DNA of 64,000 nucleotides from Neurospora intermedia (lineage: Eukaryota; Ascomycota; Sordariomycetes; Sordariales; Sordariaceae). Below are positions 47,020 to 56,341 of the stretch, one piece after another. Location of the stretch: contig BTPP01000002.1 in NCBI GenBank assembly GCA_037102815.1, forward strand, positions 434,001 through 498,000. The letters are read 5' to 3'. The notes beneath the pieces are model-generated. The model was not told the origin of the DNA, made no database searches, and saw nothing but the letters and a program-made list of their open reading frames with translations. The translations under genes and the position numbers were made by a program. How positions within the stretch are numbered: position 1 is the stretch's first letter; each line of letters opens with the position of its first letter.

Positions 47020-47588
47020 AGCGGACACCGAGATCCAAGCCTTGCCGAGCTACATCTAGTAGCCCTGTCAGCAAGAGCAATGCAGTAGCGACACAGACTG
47101 TTGAGAGTGTAGCTGGCGGTGTTTTGGCCGCCATTCAGGAGGAGCCCTCCAATCAAAACGAGCCCTCCTATCAAGGCGACTACTCCCACAACGACAACTT
47201 TGACGAGGATGTGCCCGCTGTTGAAGAAGAACACGCTTTTCAGGACCAATTCGATGATCTTCAAGCATCGAAGGCCTTCGACAACACCGACCAAGATGCC
47301 GCGCCCGTTCCACGATTATCTCTGAACGAGCAATATGCTTATCATCCTAACCAGTATTCTGCTCCTCCCAATGATTATGCAGATGCTGGATTGCTTATTT
47401 GGGATCAAGAGGCACAGTAAGCCGGCGACCCGATGCCGTACTTGGATTTCAGCAGGCATTTCGAGGATAACCAGCCCATCGCTGGTAACTCCGGAGGCAG
47501 TGGCGGCAGCCGACTTACCAATGCCCAGAAGTCTGGAGCTGTGAATAATGCCAATGATGAATCTCCTAGCGGAGCTAGCAGCAATTGA
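47020..47588 (+). pseudogene. Array relic L (type 2, tail-only copy)
   Basis: Starts in the basic linker (TPRSKPCRATSSSPVSKSNA, compare VKRLRARTATGG of K and KRVRTRTTTGD of J) and runs through LAAIQEEPSNQNEP and a Tyr/Asp-rich tail to LLIWDQEAQ. There a TAA at 47418-47420 stops it, then the frame stays open (GDPMPYLDFSRHFEDN) to TGA at 47588. The whole core is missing. It is the closest relative of the tail of K, which it follows directly. It has its own AT-rich TATA-like segment upstream. Confidence 0.7.
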
Positions 47589-48477
47589 TCGTTAACTAAG
47601 AACATAGTATAATCTTCGATAAAGTGCTCGAAAACGTCGGGTTTGGACCATACCTATATTTCATGTCTATCACGAAAGGGGTGGTGGGTGGGACGCGATG
47701 CAAGTTGCATCGGGGAGATCACTTTGTGTCTTCGACATGGATTTCTACGGCGGCATGGATCGGGCTCGAGTTGGGTTCAAGATTCCACTTTCTTGTGCGC
47801 GGAGTTGGCCGGTTTTCTCTAGTTCAAGTTACCCAGATGTTGTTTTATTTTGTTCTGCAACTACAATCTTGAGATCTTCTCGAGCCATTTGTGGTTTTCT
47901 ACTTCTCCGCAGGATCCGAATCACTAGCTCACTCTCCTATACGAATGCCCCTTTAGTAGCTTTTACTCTGATATGCTTTCATTCTCCTTTCCAGCGACTA
48001 AATGCAATTGGTCACAGAAAACGCAGGATCTTGCAAAAATCGACACCCGTGGAGAGGCGTCGAACTGAACCGTGTTTAGAGCTCAGGAACGCGTTTCCTA
48101 AAAACACAAGTAAACGGAGGGCTCTGCTTAGAGGTACAGCAGCTCACGAGTGAAAATTCCTCGTCTGATGTCCTCGACGGCAACTGATCTCTCCTAATTG
48201 CAGGTCGCTCTAGCTTGTGGATGGCCGCCGGCCGGCACAACACGCAACCTGGAAATCTCCCTTCACTTTACCGCGCCCCAAACTGCCAAAGTCCTCCCCA
48301 CCTTTTGGGTTGTCCTCGCTCGTCCTTCCCCCAAAGGGCAACCTCACAATTCCAACCTCAACCCACGAATCGCGATCTTGTCACAAACGCAAACTCACTA
48401 CGACTGTGTAAGGTCGTATCGCGTCTACTCCTTGAGAACATACACGAACTATTGAATACTCACTCCTCCCTCTGAAA
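47589..48477. other. Intergenic stretch with a conserved hairpin
   Basis: 3' flank of L (hairpin at 47696) and CT-rich leader of M. Confidence 0.4.
47696..47712 (+). other. Conserved 3'-flank hairpin, copy after L
   Basis: CGATGC-AAGTT-GCATCG: six pairs, the same loop as after J and K. Confidence 0.55.
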
Positions 48478-50195
48478 ATGGATCCCAACGACCCTCATGC
48501 GCCTCCTCAGAGGTTCATTACCAGTGCAGCCCAGTTCCATGAACTTCAACAAGAGGCAAGGGCAGCAGCGCTCCAGGGCGCCAACGCAGCAAGATGTGCC
48601 GACTTCCCTAGAGGAGATGCCGAAAAATTGGTGTTAATCGACGAGCTGCTAGCGGCCATGACCAACACGGCTGGTCTCGTCGACAATGTGGGCAGTAACC
48701 CTGACGAGAACGGGAACATCAAGGCCATCCACAATATGACAAGGGAGAGGCAAGAGGAGATGGCATGGACTTGGCTGGTCAGTCAATATTCTCAAAACTC
48801 TCTGGACTCGACCCTTGATTTGTACCTACTTACACTCGTCTACTTATAGTACAAAATGCGCGATATCCAGCTAGGGATTCGCAATCCAGAACTCTTCACG
48901 CCCGAGTTTCCCAACTTCATGAGTCGGTTCAGGGCCTTTGTGTCCTTCGTGCGAGTAAGAATCTTCTGTCGCTCTTCCCAATTTCAGCGGTATGGTACTA
49001 ACTTTGAAGTTCAGTCCACCAAGGCCGGGGTCACAGACATGTTCGCAGCGTCCTACATGGACCGTTACATCGGCAACCCCGTCGCGGAGTTGGACGTAAG
49101 CTGAATCCCCGCCGTGTCCCCTTTAATACCAGTGGATGGCTAGGTGCAGTTATTCGCTAACATTCTCTTGGTTTGCTGTAGACGAAGGTGTCCAATAATT
49201 ACACGAACAAACTGAAAACATATAACATTGAGCTCAAGGGAGCTAGGGATAACGGCCGTACCGTTGTCGAGAACGGCAACATCGCCGAGATCAGGGACGC
49301 ATCGGGAAACCTGGTCAAAACAATTTTCAAGCCTTTAAAACGCTCTCTGAGCGACTTTCTCGACGGGGAGTTACCCGCAGACGTTGCCAGGCCGAGGCGC
49401 GCTCCAAGAAGCAGGACGGCCACAGGGTCTTCCGCAGCCTCCGTTGCCACAGCTGCTACGACCGGTGTGGGGGCACAGCAGGCACCTTTCCAGGGCGCCG
49501 CCGCAGTTGCCTTGCCGGCAATTCCAGAAGAGAATGAGGCATCAACCCCTCCTCAGGCAAGCCAGTCTAACGTCCAAGCGCATGCCGACCAGCTGGAATC
49601 CGAGCAGTCTAATCTCAGCCAGCAGAGCACCATCCGACAGAACATTGAGCAGTTCGACATCGGAGAGTCCAACATTGAGCAATCCGATATTGAGCAGTTC
49701 GACATCGAGCAATCCGACATCGAGCAATTCGACATCGAACAGTCCAACATCGGCCACCAGGAGATCGAGCAGTCGACGGTATACCAGCCAAATATCTACC
49801 AGCAAAACATTGAGCAATCCGAAATTGGCCAGCAGAACACCGACCACCCGCACGTTGAGCAACCGGAATTTGACAGACCCGAAGCTGAGCATATTCACGG
49901 GAGCCAATACAATGCGGACCAGTACCACGGACCCCACGCATACCACAGCCAATACCCGGTCTCCCATCAACATGGAGCTGAAGTCAATCAGGCTGGACTA
50001 AGACAGGCACCCGCAGATCCAGCGAGTGCGCCTTTGGCCCCTTCGGGCCCATCGCTCGGTGATCTCGAGAACCACAACGGCGGCAGCCAAGCTGGCTCCG
50101 AACGTAAGGCGGTGAACCGACCCGGCCGTCTTGTCCAGAACGCAGCTGGTGCCACTTGGTGGGTGGAGGACGACTCATCTGACGAATCGGAGTAG
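48478..50195 (+). CDS. Array gene M (type 2), intact, with pentapeptide-like repeats
   Basis: Four exons: 48478-48777, 48850-48954, 49015-49095, 49182-50195; 499 residues, all junctions as in K. Core: CADFPRGDAEKLVLIDELLAAM, RQEEMAWTWL, YKMRDIQLG..FTPEFPNFMSRFRAFVSFVR, STKAGVTDMFAAS..RYIGNPVAELD, TKVSNNYTNKLKTYN. Linker IFKPLKRSLSDFL..ARPRRAPRSRTATG is basic. The tail (about 49660-49890) carries some 17 five-residue units of the type (D/N)IEQ(S/F), encoded by 15-bp repeats. The C-terminus, NRPGRLVQNAAGATWWVEDD, is shared with relic N. The units resemble pentapeptide-repeat proteins, but a beta-helix fold is only inferred. No internal stop. Confidence 0.85.
49645..49890 (+). repeat. 15-bp coding tandem repeat in the tail of M
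   Basis: Units such as GACATCGAGCAATCC (DIEQS), GACATCGAGCAATTC (DIEQF) and AACATTGAGCAATCC (NIEQS), the central ones nearly identical and the outer ones diverged. This points to recent expansion from the middle. Confidence 0.85.
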
Positions 50196-50621
50196 AAGTA
50201 TGTGCCGAGAGATAGATGTCATGATGGCGGTCGCTTCCTACCGCGAAGCCGGCAAAGGTTTTAGTCTGCTGTCCGGGTTCATGAAAGCGGAAATGTGACC
50301 TGGAATGCCACGGGCACAAATGATGGTACTTTCGGCCGACTGGACATCAGTAGCCTGGTGGAAAGAAGAGACCGACCTAGCCAAAGACTTCGCCAACGTT
50401 GCTGACCAAGAAGCTTGGCCTCATCACGTTTCTGGCCTCGAAGTATTCCCTTGCGTCAATCGTGCTCCAGCTGCCGTCATCCTCATTCTCTATTTTGTCT
50501 TTGTGCGTATACCAGGTGGACTCAGCTCGTCAAATTACTACTTGAGGGTCTTCACAGCAGCTTGGAAGGCGCGGGCGGTGGTGCTGGGAGTTTTTGAGAT
50601 CCGAGTGGATGAGGAAGGGGA

Positions 50622-50638
50622 AGATGCAAGTCGCATCT
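50622..50638 (+). other. Conserved 3'-flank hairpin, copy after M
   Basis: AGATGC-AAGTC-GCATCT: six pairs, loop AAGTC. Confidence 0.55.
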
Positions 50639-50890
50639 ACCTACCTCTACGCAGGGATCACGCTTGATTTCGAGAGTGGATTTTGAAGGCAAGAAAGAAA
50701 GGACTCAAGATGAGTTCGCGGCACGGCATCTTGGGTGTTTCTCTGGCGCAAGTTGCCCAGATTTTGGTTTTCTTATAGAGGTATTGATTGATTTCGTATT
50801 TCCCATTTCAGTGCAGAGCATGCATCTCAGTGGAAGTCCTGTATGCACAAAATGATGGGTCACAAGTGATATTCGTGCCATTTGAGTTCT

Positions 50891-50898
50891 TATATAAA
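50891..50898 (+). promoter_or_regulatory. TATA-like box upstream of relic N
   Basis: TATATAAA followed by CCCAGCG, about 130 bp before the tail frame of N. The same TATATAA(A/G)CCCAGCG recurs at 52257. Confidence 0.4.
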
Positions 50899-51018
50899 CC
50901 CAGCGAGCCTTCATAGCAGCAGGCAACCCGCCGTCCCGATTTCGATGTTCCGGTGGAAGCCCACCGTTACTAACGCGATGCCCAAGTGGTGGGTGGAAAA
51001 CAGTTCCACCGGTAAGAA

Positions 51019-51777
51019 TTGAGTGAAACCCTTCTCTGGACGCGGAACTGGCTCAGTCTCCGGCCGCAAAGATGAAGCGTGCCAGGGCAAGTCGCAGGGG
51101 CACAGGAGCTTCTGCAAGTCCGGTGGCAGTGTCGACTGCTGTTACCAACGAAGGGCAGGCTACCGAGAACCACGCTGCGAGCCTCCTCGTCTCGATTCAA
51201 GAGGAAGAAGAAACGTACGAGCCTCTTCAGGCGGGTTCGGCCAGCGTCCCCGTCGACGACCGTCACCCGAACGACCGGCAATATTTCGATGCCGAGCATC
51301 TCGACGTGAACTCATCTCAGAGCGATGATGTCCCGACTCATGCAATTCAGAGCAACGCCGGCTTTCCACGCGCCGAACTTTTTGATGACGAACTGTTCAG
51401 TGGCGACCAAAGAAATACCGACCTGAGCTACGCCGACCTGGTTAGCGCCAACCTGGACAGTTCTGACTTCTGAGCATGGCTGCGCCAACTACAGCGGCGC
51501 CAACTTGACCAACAACAGCTCGACCGACATGGTCTTGAACAACACTGGGTCCAACAGCACTGGCCTTCACCCAAGCATCGCCACTCTCGAGAACGCAGGT
51601 CAGCATCACATGCCGCATCAACCTTAGCTCCCGTCCCTCGAGCGTGATCACAGCAACACCAACTATGGCGGTAACGAGGCTGGTTTCAGACGTACAGCCG
51701 GGAACCGATCTGGCCGTGTTATCCAAAATGCGGCTGGTGCGAGTTGGTGGGTAGAGGATAGTTACTCCGGCGAGTGA
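51019..51777 (+). pseudogene. Array relic N (type 2, tail-only copy)
   Basis: Starts in the linker (SLDAELAQSPAAKMKRARAS, compare GPELAQHATIKRARRP of O). It continues LLVSIQEEEETYEP and reaches canonical pentapeptide-type units (TDLSY ADLVS ANLDS SDF) where TGA at 51471-51473 stops the frame. In the next frame YSGANLTNN and later sequence continue, with a TAG near 51625, to GRVIQNAAGASWWVEDSYSGE at 51777, closely matching the end of M. The core is missing. The unit of N plus its 3' flank is a duplicate of the tail and flank of M. Confidence 0.7.
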
Positions 51778-53005
51778 ACGCTTCTACCCACGATTGGAGT
51801 TTGACCCAATCCCGGAAAAAGTGTCAGTCTGCTTGCCTGGGTACATGGAGGCGGAAACTCGAATGCTATCGGAACGAGTAATGATGTTGTTGGCCGACTG
51901 GGTGTCAGAGAGCCTTCTCTGGTCTCAAAACTTCCAACACGTATATTGTGATCCAGATTCCGTCCTGACCCTCATTCATTTCATCCTTGGGCAAATGTCA
52001 AGTAAACTCAAGAAATTCACAAGTTGGGTGTCTTTGGGCGTGTTAACGTGGGTACCGGCAGCTATAACAATTTGGAAGGCTAGGACATTGGTGCTGGGTG
52101 TCTGAGATCCGAGTGGACGAGGAAGGGGAAGATGCAAGTTGCCCAGATTTTGTTTTTATTTTATCGTTGTTTTCATTTCGCCCATTCTGGTGCAGACAAC
52201 GTATCCCAGTGGGATGTTCATAGAATGATAGGTCACGAGCGTTTCCTTTGAGTCCTTATATAAGCCCAGCGGAAGTTCACGTCAACGCCATTGTCAGGAA
52301 ACTGTCTTCAGTCGACTTCGAAGTCGCGCCAGAGGACACCTCGGTAAACACCTTCTCTGACTTTACATGCCGCAACCGAAGTTACTCTCATGCATCCCCG
52401 TCAGTCCGTACGCCGCCGTGTCCAGCGACTCGCGATTCATGCGTGGACAGTGCGCGGTGAACCTCTTCTTCCACCGCTTTCTCCCGCAATGCCATCTTCA
52501 CCTAAACCTTCCATCTGATCTTCGTTGATGTCCTTGTCGCTGACAGGTTCAAAACAGCAAGTGAAGGTGTCAATGGCCAAACGCTTTCTCCACATCCTTT
52601 TTCTCATTCACTTCAACCATTGCAAACACCTACAAAAGACCCAACCCTTTGCTTGTTGTCTCTCCCAAAAAACCATCGCCGACTTTCTACACCCAAAGTC
52701 AAAACCGCCTTGACTTTGCAAGTATCGACTCTACTCGCTTTCTCAAACCGAGCAGTACCTTTCCATAAATTCTTAATTCCAACTCGTATGTATCATCCTT
52801 CGCGCACTCATTCAAGATCGTTCCGGCCAGTTCGATTCTTGTTTGACGCGCCTCATCATTACTACTCCCCCACGTCATTGTCGATCTAGCCCTCGACAAT
52901 TCCAAAGAATGATTGATTACCTCGCAACAGATAACGGCTACGATGCCTGGCCCTTCAGGTAGGAAACGGTATGTCTTGACTAGTTACTTACTCACTTCGC
53001 AGACG
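51778..53005. other. 3' flank of N and leader of O
   Basis: First part (to about 52280) duplicates the 3' flank of M. Here the hairpin has lost its right arm (GATGCAAGTTGCCCAG near 52131), as if a deletion joined two AAGTTGC repeats. TATA-like box at 52257, then CT-rich leader. Confidence 0.45.
52257..52264 (+). promoter_or_regulatory. TATA-like box upstream of gene O
   Basis: TATATAAG followed by CCCAGCG, part of a segment duplicated from 50880-50905. It is about 740 bp before the ATG of O. Confidence 0.35.
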
Positions 53006-54619
53006 ATGAACTCCAACGGTCAAGCCCCTCGTGTGCGGCGTATTCAAAGCCTGGCCGACTACTGGAGGCAGAAATTCGAGAAAATCATCCGTCCAGGCAA
53101 TACTGCAAGCAACGAAGCCGGTTTCCCCGCGACCGATGTGGAGTTGTTGAGACTGGTTGACGAAATCATTGCCGCGTTCAGAAACACGGATCAAATTGTC
53201 GAAACTCGCGCTAATACCAAACACATCCGGTTTGCTGAGAATCTTTCCGACGAACAGGCAGAAGAAATGGCTTGGGATACCATTGTTAGTAGACCTCTCC
53301 GCATATTCCACCCTTACTCATTTCATCACACCCTCGCACATGCTTGTCTTCTATATAAGTACTCCTCTAACATTTGCCTCGCTCAGTTGGAAACCCAAGT
53401 CGCCCAAGTTGGATCCCGTAATACCGAAGTCGTCAGGAGCGAGTTTCCTGATTTCATGACTAGATGGCAATTTGTCGTGGCCGGCTTCAAGGTGAGTTAG
53501 TCCCTGGAGTATCCTTTTATGTCAACCTTTCATCGACTCACCTTGCTGATTATTGATTTCATTGTGACCAAGATCTCTAAAGCTGCGGTCTACAACATTG
53601 CTCAGCCCAGCTACCTGGAGCGATTTGTCAGCAATCCAGCCACCGAGTTGGACGTAAGTAAACTTCAATTCAACACCTTTCACTCTTCAATAGCTATCAC
53701 TAACATTCTCATAGACCAAACTGTCTAACTTTGCCTCCAACGCGAGCAAGGCGCACAGACAAAAAATTGCTGATGCCGTGAAGAAGCATGGCTCTGCATC
53801 GTTTGATGAGACCACCGTGAGCTCAGAGATGCTGCGGGAAACGTAATCGAGGTTTTTGTAAAACCGGTCAAGCGACAGCTGGTTGACGTCGTCGGCCCGG
53901 AACTCGCCCAGCATGCGACGATCAAACGTGCAAGGCGCCCGAGACAGGCGGGCACTCAGGCCAGCAATGCCAATGCCGGCAACGCGACTGCCAGCAACGC
54001 AGGCCACGGCAGCAACGCCAGCAACCCGAACTCTCTATACGAGAACTACGGCGAGGACGGCAGCTATAGCGAAGACGACGACGACGACGACACGGACGTG
54101 GACGTCGACAATGGTCACGATCACGGTGACGACGACAACCATCACGGCCACCAAGTTGGAGGTTCAGCCGGCGTGGGCTCGTCAAACCAGTCCCAGCACC
54201 ACGACGATAGAGTCCATGGAGGTAGCGATGAGTTCCCTGCCTCGTATCACGTATCGAGCGAGGGGGCTAGAGGTACCTCTAGTCATCAGCAGACAAACAA
54301 CGCCCTCGCGCCAGGTATCGATCGTCAAGGCCACATCCCTAACAGTCTGCCTTTCAACATCGCTCAGCCCAATCCGCTCTACCCCAGCTTACCCCGTCAG
54401 GCCTCTCCCCTTTCCAACTTGAATAACCCGCATCCCAATAGCATCCAAACCAATGCCCTCTGGCCTAATTTACCCCATTACAACTCCCCGCTTCCTAACA
54501 GCCAGCATTACAGCCAGCAGTCCACCCCAGCTGCCGGCTCGCAAAACGGCCAGCATCCTGACTACATCTACCTGAGCAATGGCCACTTTGTAATAGACGA
54601 AGATGAGTACGATGTTTGA
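53006..54619 (+). CDS. Array gene O (type 2), one frame change in the linker
   Basis: Exons 53006-53284, 53387-53491, 53573-53653 and 53715 onward. Core: LADYWRQKFEKI, AGFPATDVELLRLVDEIIAAF, SDEQAEEMAWDTI, SEFPDFMTRWQFVVAGFK, ISKAAVYNIAQPSYLERFVSNPATELD, TKLSNFASNASKAHRQK. Near 53818-53832 one base appears lost: the following frame reads DAAGNVIEVFVKPVKRQLVDVVG, matching DASGNLVKTIFKPLKRSLSDFL of M. After that the frame is open to 54619, through a basic KRARRPR motif, an acidic patch (EDDDDDDTDVDVDN), Gly/His-rich and Asn/Pro-rich sequence. The rest is well preserved, so the change is recent or an assembly error. An alternative start in a short upstream exon (ATG 52941) leads to a stop and was dropped. 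Confidence 0.75.
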
Positions 54620-54832
54620 AGGAATGGGAGAGTAAGCCGTGAGACGAGGACGTTGTGGAATTTGAAGGGTCACTGAATGATAGGAATTGGGCCGGGGCAC
54701 TCTAAAACGATTCTCAGCAGGATGAAGTGGAAAAGATGGAGGGGATCGGTTTTATGGTTTTCTTCAACAAGGCGCTCGGGGTCTAAGCCAGGGATATTGA
54801 GTGGCGGATACCCATTACAAGCGTTCACTTTT

Positions 54833-54840
54833 TATATAAG
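54833..54840 (+). promoter_or_regulatory. TATA-like box upstream of relic P
   Basis: TATATAAG about 80 bp before the open tail frame of P. Confidence 0.35.
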
Positions 54841-54913
54841 TCTCTTCCTGTTGCGATAGTACCCGAGCGGTAGCATCACTTTTCAGTTTGTTATCTTCTC
54901 TTCCGCTGGAAAT

Positions 54914-55575
54914 ATGTGTTCTGTGAATGTTGCTACCTCGACGATTACAACAGCGAGTTCGATAACTACAATAGTGAAGTTGTCTACGGCTATGGCTACG
55001 GCGACTACGATAGCGAGGTTGTCGACAATGGTCGCGACGGTGATGACCACAATTACGGCAATCAGAGCAATGCCGGATTTGCGAATGGTCACCAACAGAT
55101 TGATACAAGTTTTTCATCGTCCTTTCCTTCTCAACGTCTCGATCTCAACCACCAACTCGGTAGTGAATCTGGTGGTCATGCCGGCGCCGGCTCGTCATTT
55201 CAGAATTACCAACAGCATCAGGATTACTATCCCGCCATGAATTATCAAAACTCCATGGCTAACCACCAGGCTGATAGTCCCGCCCAGTACGACTTCGCGG
55301 AGGACTTCAGTCCTCACTACCACGGAAACCAAGTTGGTGGTCCAGCTGGGGTTGGTTCATCGTCGCAGTCTCATCATCACGGTTATAGAGGTTACCCGGC
55401 TCAGTTCCCGGTCGCTAGTCAGGTCTATAATCAGGAATCTGGTGGTCATCACGGCTACGTTGGGGGTGGTTTCGAGGGCCCACTTTCCAACGCCCTGGGT
55501 GGTGGTCAACAGCCCAATCCAACCCCCAGGCGTCGGAATGGGGCCCGTCATGGCTCAGCGAACAAGAAGTCTTAG
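54914..55575 (+). pseudogene. Array copy P (type 2, tail-only)
   Basis: An uninterrupted 219-codon frame, Tyr/Asp/Ser/Gly/His-rich. GNQVGGPAGVGSSSQSHHHG matches GHQVGGSAGVGSSNQSQHHD of the tail of O just upstream; YNSEFDNYNSEVV and YDSEVV are internal repeats. It ends PRRRNGARHGSANKKS, again basic. No core exons are present, and no ATG before the frame is obvious apart from 54914. With a TATA-like box close upstream and no stops it could be a tail-only gene rather than a relic. Confidence 0.55.
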
Positions 55576-55777
55576 GTGAACAGAGATCTCTACGAGGTAT
55601 GAACGGGATGTACTCAGTGGAAGATTTCGCGTTGTCACTTGGGGCGAGGGGAGCATGAGTAAGCGGCAGCGGTATTTGTTGGCTGAGGGGGATGGCTATT
55701 GGTTTCATGGCTCTGTTTAGCGAGGCGTCTGGAGCCGGCCGGGAAAATCCCATATCTGTTCGCATGTATCTTTTGAA

Positions 55778-56341
55778 GAGTAACCCTCCCCGCACCCTAT
55801 GCTTTCCTACTGGCACCCTCCCCCACCCAGATGTCGGCTGTCACGTAAAATATAGGGTTTTTAGCTGTAAATTTCCATACTTTCGATAGTCGGTAATATT
55901 TGTAGCTGGGTCACTCACTATACCTGCAAATACGCCCCGCAGTCTATGTTTAGATATTAACCTCTGATAGTTTAAATAGTTCGTTAAATAAGCTAGTTAA
56001 GAATATTTTGGTAGTTTCCTTTTTTTTTTCGCCTCCTTTCGCTACCGGGCCTCCCCGCCGTACTTTCTCTTCCTAATATAGACCTAACTCCTCGTCTTCG
56101 TCCGTTGAGGGCGTTAAGTGTGTTGAGTGTAAATAGGTGTAGTGTGGTGGGTGTAATTGGCTGTGTGGAAAAGAGTGAAAAAAATGACCAAGTTGGAGCG
56201 ATGATGTGCAACATTGAAAAGACGAAATTTCGCGGGTAAAAACGGGATTTTCAATGTCAGGTGTCATCAGCTGGGCGGACCCATTTTTCTGGGTGGGAGA
56301 GGGTGCGGATAGGAAAGCATAGGGTGCGGGGAGGGTTACTC
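55778..56341. mobile_element. Short non-autonomous relative of the 6987 element
   Basis: 564 bp with inverted ends GAGTAACCCTCCCCGCACCC, perfect for 32 bp and imperfect further, flanked by the 8-bp duplication CTTTTGAA (55770-55777 and 56342-56349). Near the right end CGCGGGTAAAAACGGG and GGTGTCATCAGCTG match the subterminal block of the 6987 element in inverse orientation. No coding capacity. Confidence 0.85.

Larger units (their letters stand above)
50196..51018. other. 3' flank of M and promoter-like segment of N
   Basis: Contains the hairpin at 50622, a second GCAAGTTGCCCAGATTTTGG stretch near 50745, a TATA-like box at 50891, and at 50930-51010 a short C-terminal-type fragment (MPKWWVENSSTG, compare ATWWVEDDSSD of M). 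Much of it is duplicated after N (51870-52280). Confidence 0.5.

Noticed and set aside
49542-49973. Minus-strand and alternative-frame repeats opposite gene M
   Set aside because: Arise because the 15-bp repeat is open in several frames; only the plus frame joined to the core is supported.
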